Below, in pieces: positions 1 to 7,400 of a DNA stretch of 48,947 nt; position 1 is the stretch's first letter, and every line of letters starts with the position of its first letter. This DNA is from CAZMXS01 sp964570325. GTDB lineage: Bacteria > Verrucomicrobiota > Kiritimatiellia > CAIQIC01 > CAZMXS01. The notes beneath the pieces are model-generated. The model did no database searches. It was given only the letters and a program-made list of their open reading frames with translations, and was not told the DNA's origin. Position numbers and translations under genes: made by a program. The stretch covers positions 1 through 48,947 of the forward strand of contig CAZMXS010000034.1 of NCBI GenBank assembly GCA_964570325.1. The letters run 5' to 3'.

Positions 1-56
1 TGCAGCCTACTCGGTGCCCGGGGCGGGCACCTCGCGGCTGAGACGTGACGTTCGGT
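1..56 (+). repeat. Partial integron attC site (3' part)
   Basis: This is the right-hand part of an attC recombination site whose left end lies outside the window. GGTGCCCG (13-20) pairs with CGGGCACC (24-31) around a GGG loop. CAGCC (3-7) pairs with GGCTG (36-40), giving the extended imperfect hairpin of attC. The site ends in an R' box GTTCGGT (50-56), preceded by TGAC as in the next attC. GTTCGGT is not a perfect GTTRRRY, but its exact reverse complement ACCGAAC opens the next attC at 443, as expected when one cassette spans 51-502. The cassette orientation places the integrase and attI to the left, off-window. Confidence 0.6.
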
Positions 57-67
57 GATATGAATAG

Positions 68-439
68 ATGAAACACAGCATTAAAAGAATCGCGGGCATC
101 CCCTACAGCCGTAACAAGGCCCGCGGAAACAAGCTTGCGCCGAAGCAGTGGACCCAAGCCGTCATCGACCAGACTGACTCCCTCCCCAAGGTCAAAGAAG
201 CGTGCATCGTGAAGATCACGTTCTTGCTCCCACCAAACAAGTTCCCTAGCGACCTTCCTTACGGACCCGATCTCGATAATCTGACAAAACGATTCTTCGA
301 TGCATTGAACCAAACCATCTTCAGCGAGACACAGGGCAAGGACTCCTGCGTGATTAAAGTCAGCGTGATGAAAACCAGAGTTGAATCAGAGAAGGAAGCC
401 AGAGCCACGCTTGAGGTACTTCCGATCAAATTGACATAG
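68..439 (+). CDS. RusA-like Holliday junction resolvase in an integron cassette
   Basis: The 123-residue product resembles RusA-family endodeoxyribonucleases, which cut Holliday junctions symmetrically as dimers and are usually about 120 residues long. The family signature is visible: PDLDN at 67-71 gives acidic residues D68 and D70, DAL follows at 78-80, and a third acidic residue, D92, lies where the family carries its last metal ligand. A basic N-terminus (K, R and H in the first 25 residues) suits DNA binding. It is the only gene of a cassette running from the R' box at 50-56 to the attC at 443-508. There is no good Shine-Dalgarno before the ATG at 68, which is common in cassettes. RusA is usually a phage or prophage gene, but no other phage gene is present. 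The family call is firm; activity and partner are inferred. Confidence 0.8.
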   Translation: MKHSIKRIAGIPYSRNKARGNKLAPKQWTQAVIDQTDSLPKVKEACIVKITFLLPPNKFPSDLPYGPDLDNLTKRFFDALNQTIFSETQGKDSCVIKVSVMKTRVESEKEARATLEVLPIKLT

Positions 440-442
440 AAC

Positions 443-508
443 ACCGAACCAGGCGTTTGAGGCTATCGGCGACCCGGGGTCGCCTCAGCCTCAACGCTGA
501 CGTTGGCA
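443..508 (+). repeat. Integron attC site 1
   Basis: R'' is ACCGAAC (443-449) and R' is GTTGGCA (502-508), fitting GTTRRRY. The inner L boxes AGGCGTTTGAGG (451-462) and CCTCAACGCTG (489-499) are imperfect complements with the offset bases expected of extrahelical nucleotides. The core folds perfectly: TTGAGGCT (457-464) with AGCCTCAA (487-494), and GGCGACCC (468-475) with GGGTCGCC (477-484). R'' is the exact reverse complement of GTTCGGT at 50-56, which is what integron biology predicts for the two ends of one cassette. The site starts four bases after the stop of the RusA-like gene. Confidence 0.9.
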
Positions 509-516
509 GAATCAAA

Positions 517-846
517 ATGATATCGAGTCAAGCAGAGCACGCCAAGTCGAGCGAGCACGTGGACACAACTCGCGGGATCATCTTGATAACCTTTGCGGCT
601 GCACTGTTCAGCGCCCTTGCCGCCTCCGCCTACTTTGGCTGGCCATCAATGGTGACCAAGATCATCTTTGCGCTGTTTCTTCCCTTCACCTTCTTGCTCT
701 TCTACTGGACTCTTGTGCGGCCCACTATCTTAGAAGTGCGACAGAGCCTGAAAGACCGGCAAGGAAAACAGAAAACAACTCTGCCAACCAGCGCCTCCAC
801 CGGACTTGGAACCCGTTGCGCGGGTCCCAAGTCCGGTGAGGCGTAA
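517..846 (+). CDS. Small two-helix membrane protein in an integron cassette
   Basis: A 109-residue protein with no family I recognise. Two hydrophobic stretches are clear: about residues 20-42 (after TTRG) and about 47-68 (ending before RPTILEVRQ). A charged 20-residue cytoplasmic-type segment follows (EVRQSLKDRQGKQ). The last 20 or so residues are encoded by the 5' half of attC site 2, and the stop codon at 844-846 lies inside the attC, so the C-terminus is partly dictated by the recombination site. The ATG at 517 was preferred because the longer frame upstream begins inside attC 1 with a TTG. The gene is the sole occupant of the cassette 503-849. The function is unknown; small membrane proteins are frequent integron cargo. 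Confidence 0.6.
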   Translation: MISSQAEHAKSSEHVDTTRGIILITFAAALFSALAASAYFGWPSMVTKIIFALFLPFTFLLFYWTLVRPTILEVRQSLKDRQGKQKTTLPTSASTGLGTRCAGPKSGEA

Positions 847-855
847 CGGTTGGGC
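782..855 (+). repeat. Integron attC site 2
   Basis: R'' TGCCAAC (782-788) is the exact reverse complement of GTTGGCA (502-508), the R' box that opens this cassette. R' is GTTGGGC (849-855), a perfect GTTRRRY. The arms CACCGGACTTGG (798-809) and CCAAGTCCGGTG (827-838) are fully complementary, a second short stem ACCCG/CGGGT sits at the tip, and GCGCCTC (791-797) pairs with GAGGCGT (838-844) plus an unpaired base. No matching R'' GCCCAAC was found downstream, so this looks like the last recognisable attC of the array. Confidence 0.9.
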
Positions 856-964
856 ACACCCGAAATGGGACCCGGGCTTGCCCGGCACAACAAAATGGTC
901 TCCGCTACTTGGTGTGGGCTGCATAGATCATAGAGGGTAGTTGAAAGCTGAAGTTGAGAATTCG

Positions 965-1237
965 TCAATGATTTTGGGTCAGCATGCTGATCAGTGCCAG
1001 GATGAGGACGACAAAGCCGATGATCAGAAATCCGTAGAGGAAGATCATTTGATTTGGCCCGAATGAGCGCTCGAACATGAGCCAGACCCAGCGGTAAGTA
1101 AAAAGATAGGCGGCCAATAATCCGGTTTTTGTGGCGCGCAACAGCAGGCAGATTGTCAGCACCAGCAGCAGAATCATGACCTCGTATGAAGGGGCCGAAA
1201 TCTGTGCGCTGTAAATAACCTGTAAAATATCAATCAT
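965..1237 (-). CDS. Small hypothetical membrane protein
   Basis: A 90-residue protein with three likely transmembrane segments: about 20-36 (VMILLLVLTICLLL), 38-56 (a Trp/Tyr-rich helix with YRWVWLMF) and 64-86. It has no similarity that I recognise. The start at 1237 is preceded on the minus strand by GGGGTTGG, a plausible ribosome binding site. It lies just beyond the last recognisable attC, antisense to the cassette genes, so it could be backbone or the remnant of an inverted cassette. The composition is typical of a real small membrane protein rather than a shadow frame, since no gene lies opposite it. The function is unknown. Confidence 0.55.
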   Translation of the reverse strand: MIDILQVIYSAQISAPSYEVMILLLVLTICLLLRATKTGLLAAYLFTYRWVWLMFERSFGPNQMIFLYGFLIIGFVVLILALISMLTQNH

Positions 1238-1287
1238 AAGCCAACCCCGCCGTTAAACTCCGAATAAACTACACCGTCCGGTCCCGT

Positions 1288-1310
1288 TTTTTCAATTTTC
1301 CATTGAAAAA
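1288..1310. repeat. A/T-rich inverted repeat
   Basis: TTTTTCAAT (1288-1296) and ATTGAAAAA (1302-1310) are perfect 9-base complements around the loop TTTCC. The repeat stands in the gap between the small membrane gene (-) and pdxB (+), two divergent genes. It could be an operator or a small intergenic repeat. The run of T/A on both flanks also gives it a terminator-like look, but no gene reads into it. Confidence 0.4.
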
Positions 1311-1333
1311 GCGGCTTGTCTCGGTGGGGTCTG

Positions 1334-1350
1334 CCGTGGACAATCCACGG
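1334..1350 (+). promoter_or_regulatory. Hairpin abutting the pdxB start codon
   Basis: CCGTGGA (1334-1340) and TCCACGG (1344-1350) form a perfect 7-bp stem with a CAA triloop, ending two bases before the GTG start at 1353. It covers exactly the place where a Shine-Dalgarno would sit, and no clear one is visible. In mRNA the stem would hinder ribosome access. Its role is inferred from position only. Confidence 0.4.
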
Positions 1351-1352
1351 GC

Positions 1353-2504
1353 GTGAAAATCGTCTGTGCCTCCAGCGTGCTGTTCGGCCGCGAAGCGTTC
1401 GAGACGCTGGGGGAGGTCGTTGTCCTGCCCGATGGGGAGATCGGCCCGGCGGCGTTAAAGGGCGCCGACGCGCTGATTGTCCGCTCCAAGACGGATATTA
1501 CCGAGGCGCTCCTCGGCGCGTGCGACGTCAGCTTTGTCGGCACCGCGACGGCTGGCACGGATCACCTGGATGTTGACTACCTGAACCACCGGATGATCGG
1601 CTGGTGTGCCGCGCCCGGTTGCAATGCGAACAGCGTGGCGGAATATGTATTGACCGCCCTGTTGTGCCTGGCGGGGCGTCATGATCTGGAACTGGCGGGG
1701 CGGAAGATCGGCGTGATCGGCGTTGGCCAAGTGGGTGGGCGCGTGGCGCAACAGGCGCAGGTGTTGGGGTTGGAACCTTTGCGCAACGATCCGCCCTTGC
1801 AGATGGCCACTGGCGATCCTAATTTCCTGCCGCTGGACTATGTCTTGCGCAACGCTGATTTTGTGACGTTGCATGTGCCGTTGACCACTGGCGGGCCGTT
1901 CCCGACGCGGCACATGGTGAATTGCCGCTTCTTCGCGCGGGCGCGCGGCGGGCTGACGTTTATCAACACTGCGCGCGGCGAGGTAGTGGAGGCCGAGGCG
2001 CTGCGCGATGCGCTGGAGCATGGCGTGCTGGCCCGGCTTGTGTTGGACGTGTGGGAACGCGAGCCGGAGATTGCACCGGAGCTGCTGGCGCGGACCGATC
2101 TGGCGACGCCGCACATTGCCGGCTATTCTTTTGAGGGCCGGCTTAACGGGACGCTGGCCGTCTATCGCGAGGCCTGCCATTTTTTCGAGATCGAGGGTTC
2201 CTGGATGCCGGATGAACTCCTATTCCCCCCCGCCCCCGAAATCAGCCTCGATGCGCGCGGACTGACGGATGAGGCCGTGTTGCGGGAAATCACGCGCCGT
2301 GCCTATGACATCGAGGCCGATGATCGGGCCTTGCGCGCGGGAATCGGCGCCGACGCGACCGCGGCGGCCTTGCATTTTGAACAATTGCGCCGCAATTACC
2401 CGCCGCGCCGCGAGTTTACCGCTGTCAAACTGCGCATCGCACACGCGGAGCCCGCTTTGCTGGAGAAGGTTGCCGCATTGGGTTTCCAAGTCATGCCGTT
2501 TTGA
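1353..2504 (+). CDS. pdxB: Erythronate-4-phosphate dehydrogenase
   Basis: Oxidises 4-phospho-D-erythronate to 2-oxo-3-hydroxy-4-phosphobutanoate in the DXP-dependent branch of pyridoxal phosphate synthesis, in the cytoplasm. The 383 residues match the usual length (about 380). PdxB hallmarks are in order: GTATAGTDHLD (63-73), APGCNANSVAEY (87-98), a Rossmann nucleotide-binding motif GVGQVG (123-128), DPP (146-148), NTARGE (205-210), DVWEREP (232-238) and TPHIAGYS (252-259). The dehydrogenase catalytic triad is present as R208, E237 and H254. The C-terminal part (about 285-383) corresponds to the PdxB dimerisation domain. The GTG start at 1353 begins the conserved MKIVCASSVLFG; a hairpin sits directly before it. 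The gene stands alone, convergent with its downstream neighbour. Confidence 0.95.
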   Translation: MKIVCASSVLFGREAFETLGEVVVLPDGEIGPAALKGADALIVRSKTDITEALLGACDVSFVGTATAGTDHLDVDYLNHRMIGWCAAPGCNANSVAEYVLTALLCLAGRHDLELAGRKIGVIGVGQVGGRVAQQAQVLGLEPLRNDPPLQMATGDPNFLPLDYVLRNADFVTLHVPLTTGGPFPTRHMVNCRFFARARGGLTFINTARGEVVEAEALRDALEHGVLARLVLDVWEREPEIAPELLARTDLATPHIAGYSFEGRLNGTLAVYREACHFFEIEGSWMPDELLFPPAPEISLDARGLTDEAVLREITRRAYDIEADDRALRAGIGADATAAALHFEQLRRNYPPRREFTAVKLRIAHAEPALLEKVAALGFQVMPF

Positions 2505-2598
2505 TTGCGGGCCGGCCTTTCCGTCTGCTGGCGCGATTGGATCTCGCCCATTTGCAGTTGGTTATGTGACGAATGCCTGCCGGATGGCGCAGCAGGGG

Positions 2599-3141
2599 TC
2601 ATGTGCCGTCCGGGTCGCCGTAGTGTTTGCGGTAGCAGTCCGGGCAAATACCGTGGCTGACCTGGGCCGCGGAATGGTCGGCAATGTATTTCTCCAGATG
2701 GATCCAATTCTGCTGTTCGTCGCGGATTTTACGGCAGAATGAGCACATGGGAAGGATCCCCCGCAACTGCTTGATTTCCTCCATGGCAGCCGTCAACTTG
2801 CGATTCAATTGTTGCTGTTCAAAGAGCGCCGCATGAATCCGGGCCATGAGTATCGCCAGCCCGACAAAACAGAGCGCGCGAATCAGGGTATCCCAAGTGC
2901 CGATGAACCACGAAGACTCCGGTATGTCCGTGAGCAAGTCAATGAACAGCCAATCCCCGGCAGATAGCAAGGCGGCCAGAATTCCAAGCCACAAACCGCC
3001 AAACCAGGCCAAAAAGGCCACTGGCAGGAAGTAGAAGACAAAGAATTCAATTTCCTCGCCGGTGAGGTAGTCGAGCCATCCAATCAGCAGTATGCAAAGC
3101 AAGCCGGCGAGAGCTAGGATGATCTTTTGCGCTAGGTTCAT
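2599..3141 (-). CDS. Membrane protein with four-Cys signalling-type C-terminus
   Basis: A 180-residue protein. About four hydrophobic helices occupy residues 5-22, 32-48, 50-68 and 83-102. A charged coiled-coil-like linker (103-128) follows, then a compact motif in which C133, C136, C166 and C169 are spaced like a zinc ribbon, with the phrases PMCSFCRKIRD and SHGICPDCYRKHY. From memory, this Cys-rich tail recurs at the end of many bacterial sensor proteins (PAS or receiver proteins); its function is not settled. Here it is joined directly to a membrane module, with no kinase, cyclase or receiver domain. The ATG at 3141 was preferred to a GTG at 3168 because GAGG lies eight bases upstream. It is likely a stand-alone sensor or redox/zinc-responsive membrane protein. 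Confidence 0.75.
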   Translation of the reverse strand: MNLAQKIILALAGLLCILLIGWLDYLTGEEIEFFVFYFLPVAFLAWFGGLWLGILAALLSAGDWLFIDLLTDIPESSWFIGTWDTLIRALCFVGLAILMARIHAALFEQQQLNRKLTAAMEEIKQLRGILPMCSFCRKIRDEQQNWIHLEKYIADHSAAQVSHGICPDCYRKHYGDPDGT

Positions 3142-3626
3142 AATATCGGCCTCGACTTTTACCGCCACGCGTACCGAACATGGTTATAGTTTGACAAATA
3201 TCTTGACCGCCACACATAAAAAAAGAGCGAAAAGCGCAATGCGAAACATTCGCGCGTCCAATCGAAGCGCGGGCCGCCAAACGACTCTCTGCCACAATCG
3301 AGCGCTTTGGTCACCGGCTGCAACCGGCCGGACTTTTTTGGCCCTGCATCTCACACGGCCATGAGCGGGCGGGCTTCGCGTCTCGCGTTTTTGATAAAAC
3401 GTGATGCTGGTTGGCGAAAACCTGTCTCGGCCGAACTTCTTCCACAGCGGAATGGCAAGTATTTTGCACAAAAAAGGGGGCACGCTCAAGGTTTCGTTTT
3501 TCCCTGATCGTTGGGCACAAAAAATGCTGTAGAGCATAAATGTTCTTTCAATCCCGCGTGCCATATATAGAATGAAAACGACGGGATTTTGTATTTTCCC
3601 GGGATACCGGAACGCGGGAGGACTAA
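3142..3626. other. Intergenic region between divergent genes
   Basis: About 485 bases without a convincing gene. A short GC stem CCGGC (3314-3318)/GCCGG (3327-3331) followed by TTTTTT (3334-3339) resembles a rho-independent terminator on the + strand, but no + strand gene reads into it. TATAGAAT at 3566-3573 is a possible -10 element for the lipoprotein gene, without a good -35. A 126-codon frame on the minus strand here has no protein-like features apart from a hydrophobic tail, and was not annotated. Confidence 0.4.
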
Positions 3627-4274
3627 ATGAAGCAGACTGGCCTGTTCTCGGTTTTGGGACGATTGGCGCTGGGTCTTTCCATGGCGGCGTGTCTTTGGGG
3701 CTGCGAGAGCAACGACAGCCCGGACACGGATGATGTGGACAGCTATTTCAAGAAGCATCCTTATGTGTCGGACCCGCGCAACTCCCAGTATCCTTCCGAT
3801 GTCTCGATTACTCCGTCGGACGCGACCGTGACTTATGTGGGGCAGACGGTTTCCTTTCGCGCGTCCGGCGGCGGCCGGCCGTACACCTGGGATGTCGCCA
3901 ACACCGCGCGCGGCTATGTCTGGAGCGACGGCGGCGACGCCGGTTTTTACACCTGCACAGCGGTCGGGCCCAACGACGTGATTGTCTACGACCGCCACGG
4001 GCACGCGGCGATCGGCCGGATCAACAACTCGGTAGCGGCGCTGACGGCGACGGCGGTGCCCTCCACGCTCACGGTGGACGGCGCGCGCGCGCAGTTGACC
4101 GCCAATGGCGGCATTCCGCCTTACACATGGTCCGTGCAGGACGCGCTGCTGGGGCAGGTGGATTCATCGAGCGGCAGCAGCGTGGGTTACACGCGCAACA
4201 ACCAGGGTGACAATACCGTGCGCGTGGTGGACTCAGCCGGCAGCACATATAGCATCGTGATCAGTCAGCCTTGA
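3627..4274 (+). CDS. Secreted lipoprotein with two Ig-like domains
   Basis: A 215-residue protein with an N-terminal lipoprotein signal: a basic start, a hydrophobic core, and a lipobox LWGC with the lipidated Cys at 26. Two tandem beta-sandwich-like repeats follow, about 57-134 and 137-215. They share the pattern of a Thr/Val-rich strand, then ASGGGRPYTWDV or ANGGIPPYTWSV, then a D-rich turn (YDRHGHA, VVDSAGS) before the last strand, as in bacterial Ig-like surface domains. A strong Shine-Dalgarno GGAGG (3617-3621) sits six bases before the ATG. It lies 160 bases upstream of the giant modular protein on the same strand and may be an outer-membrane partner or anchor for it; that link is inferred from position alone. 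Confidence 0.85.
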   Translation: MKQTGLFSVLGRLALGLSMAACLWGCESNDSPDTDDVDSYFKKHPYVSDPRNSQYPSDVSITPSDATVTYVGQTVSFRASGGGRPYTWDVANTARGYVWSDGGDAGFYTCTAVGPNDVIVYDRHGHAAIGRINNSVAALTATAVPSTLTVDGARAQLTANGGIPPYTWSVQDALLGQVDSSSGSSVGYTRNNQGDNTVRVVDSAGSTYSIVISQP

Positions 4275-4371
4275 GGGGTGGGTGCGCGGGCTAAACACAA
4301 TGTCCCGGATTGATATTAACTGGTTCCCGAATGCCTATTTGCCGCGCGGGTCGTTCGGCGGAGTGTTCCCT

Positions 4372-4400
4372 TTGCCTAGTCTGGTTATGTATGGAATAAG
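4372..4400 (+). promoter_or_regulatory. Possible sigma-70-type promoter for the giant gene
   Basis: TTGCCT (4372-4377) and AATAAG (4395-4400), separated by 17 bases, each match four of six consensus positions. They lie 36 bases before the start codon. This is a pattern match only. Confidence 0.22.
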
Positions 4401-4436
4401 CTGATTGTACAGTAAATAACCGTCTGCGAGGTGGCT

Positions 4437-7400
4437 ATGAAAACGCATCCTCAGCATCGTTGGTTCCGTTTTTGGGCGCCGGTGATTTGCACCGTCGCCT
4501 TTTTTTATGGCCGCGGGGCGGCGGCGCAGATCACGCTGGCGCCGGCTGTGACGAACGTCATTGCCGGCGACACCGTGCAGTTGACGCTCGCCAACCTGCC
4601 AACGGACACGAACAACCCCGCGCTGCGGTTTTCGATCTCGTCGAGCTTGGGCAGCCGCGTCACCGTGCCGGCCACCGCGGCGCAGGATTATGACTCACCG
4701 ACCAGCTACGCTTCCATCGTCACCTTCGACGCGACCGGCGTGCAGCCCGGAGGTCCGGCATTGATCCGCGTGACGTTTACCAATGGTTTCTCCACCGTCA
4801 CACTGACCTCGCGGGTCACCGTGGTTGCGCCGGTGCTGACGTTTGATTCCGCGCCCATCACCGTCAACGATGGCGAGACGGTGCCGGTCACGATCAGCCG
4901 CAACAGTTCCTCGGCGGCCTTGCAGGTGACGCTGATCAGCAGCGATGCGGACGTATTCGGCCTGGGCGCCGACCCGTATTTCATCAACTACAGCGGCAGC
5001 CTGACGATCAATTTTGATCCCTACCAGACCGATTATACCTTCTACCTGTCCGGTCTTTACATGCCGGGGGCCAGCGCGCTGCTTTATGCGCGCAACGGCA
5101 CATTTCAGACCAGTGTCACGGTCAATGTTGCCGCCCACACCGGACCCTACACTCCGTTCTCGCTGGACGTGGTCGCCGGCAACACGGTTACGCTGGTCGC
5201 TGAAAACCTCCCCATCACAACCAACGACCCCCCGACGCGCGTGTTTTTCTTCCCGGAAGACACGGCGGTTCGGATCAGCGTGACCACCGACGTCTTCCAG
5301 GTGCTCGACCCGGCGACGGACAAAAACACCTATCGCTCATGGGTGCGTGTGCCGGTGGTCGGCATCAAGCGGATTGACGGCGTGCTGCCCGATCCGATTC
5401 CCATCAATGTCTCCTTCACCATGGATCCGATCTACGGCAGCTATGCCTCCGATGTGACCTATATCAACGTCCAGGATCCCACGATCGCATTCAACCCGAT
5501 GGCCCCTTCGATGCGCGTAGGCGATACGATCCCGCTGGCCATCAAGCGCCAGTCGCTGGAAAACAACGCCAACCTGCCGTTTACGGTGACCATCGGCGAC
5601 CCGTCGGTGATCGGCGTGGGCACCAACTCCGCCGTTTTGAACACCAACGCCGCGTTGAACACCCAATTTGACTTGTACCAATGGAGCCGGACGATCTATC
5701 TCTCCGCCCGCGCGATGGTGCAGGACATGGCGGCGACCAACGTGACGGTGACGGTGGCGGTCGGCAGTTACCGGACCAACGTCTCCGTGCTGGTCACGCG
5801 CGAGGGGGGGCTGGTTTTGACGCCGGTGAACCCGAGCGTTGCCGCCGGCGACACGCTGGCGATGACGGTGACGCGGACGACCGGCACCAATGTTTCGCCG
5901 CTGAACGTAACATTGACCAGCGACGACCCGTTGACCGCGATTGTGCCGGAGACCGCGACCCTGCCGGTAGGCAACCCGAGTTACGCCACCTTCAACGTCA
6001 CGGGCCTTGTGCCCGGCTCGAGCGTCATCCGGGTCAGCGCACTGGGCGTGGACCCAACCAGCAACAGCTGCCGCACGGTCGTCGTCCGCAATCCAACCCT
6101 TGCCTTCGCGCCGGACCCGGCCTCCAATGTGGTCGGCGGCGCGCGCACGATCACGATCACACGTCCGTCCAACGAGGCCGGCGGCAAGTTGGATATCGCG
6201 CTCGCGACGCCCACGCCGGCGCTGGTGAGCCTCGCGACCGACCTCGTGTCCATCGCGGCCGGGCAAGTTGGCGGCACATTTACCGTGTATGGCCTGGCCG
6301 CCGGCCAGGGCACGATCGTGGCGCGCGTCGGCACCTACAGCACCAACCTGGCGATCAACGTTTCCGATCCGCAGTTGGGTTTTTCCCCGAACGTGGCGAC
6401 CAGCGTTGTGGGCGGCGTCGGCGTCGTCACCATCACCCGCCCGGCCAACCAGGCCGGGACTGACCTGACGATTAACCTCGCGCTCACGCCCGCCGGGTTG
6501 TGCAATCTGGCCACCAACACGGTGACGATGGCCGCCGGCGCGATCAGCGTGAATGTCTCGCTCTACGGACAGGCGACCGGTTCCGGCGCGCTCCAGGCGC
6601 GCGTGGGCGCCTATACGACCAATGCGACCGTGGTCGTTGTGGAGCAGCAGGTGGATGACCCCGACGGCGATGGTTTGACGGACGAGTGGGAGGCCTACCT
6701 CGGCGGCAACCCCTACAACGCCTACTCGCTCGACCCGCTCGGCACCAACGGCGTCAATGACGGTCAGTACGACTCCGACGGCGACGGCCTGATCAACATG
6801 GATGAAATTGACAACTACCTGACTGACCCCGCGCGGCGCGACACGGATGATGACGGCGTCAACGACCAGTCCGAGGTTGCCCGCGACCTGACCAATCCGC
6901 GTCACCCGATGAGCGTTTCCAACTTCTACGAGCGCAGCCTGAACCTGGCCGCGATCCCGACCAACGGGTTCCTGTTGCCCAAGCAGGACCGCTTTATCTT
7001 CGGCACCAACGGCTGGACGGTGGAGTGCTGGGTCTGGCCGGGCACGGACGGGGACGGCGAGTTGTTCAGCTTTAACCGCAGCGGCACCAATAACGGGTTC
7101 TGGGTCGGGTTGGAGAACTACCGGCCCAAGACCCAGTTGCTCAACGGCACCAACGTGCTGGTCACCGCGGGCGGTGTCGGCGCGAACGGTTCGATCCAGC
7201 AACTGTCGCCGAACCAGTGGATGCACGTGGCGTATGTGTGGTCGCCGCTGAACCGCAGCCTGAACATTTACCTCGATGGCGTGCTGCTGATCGCGCAGAT
7301 GACCTATGCCAACCCGGCATTCAACGGCGGCCAGGCCTGGTTCATGCGCGGTTTGACGAACGGTTATGTGGATGAGTTCCGCGTTTGGAATTACGACCGC

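Noticed and set aside
702..968. 88-codon minus-strand frame over attC site 2
   Set aside because: It runs across the attC hairpin and antisense to the cassette gene; the product is unlike any real protein.
1239..1262. AGCCAAC...CGTTAAACTCCG as a third attC
   Set aside because: It resembles the left half of an attC, but no complementary right half or GTTRRRY box follows, and it does not match the R' at 849. At best it is a remnant.
3314..3339. GC stem plus T-run as a terminator
   Set aside because: The shape fits a + strand terminator, but no + strand gene ends there, and the nearest genes point away from it.
3184..3564. 126-codon minus-strand frame in the lipoprotein upstream region
   Set aside because: Apart from a 20-residue hydrophobic end it has no protein-like pattern, no ribosome binding site and no recognisable family.
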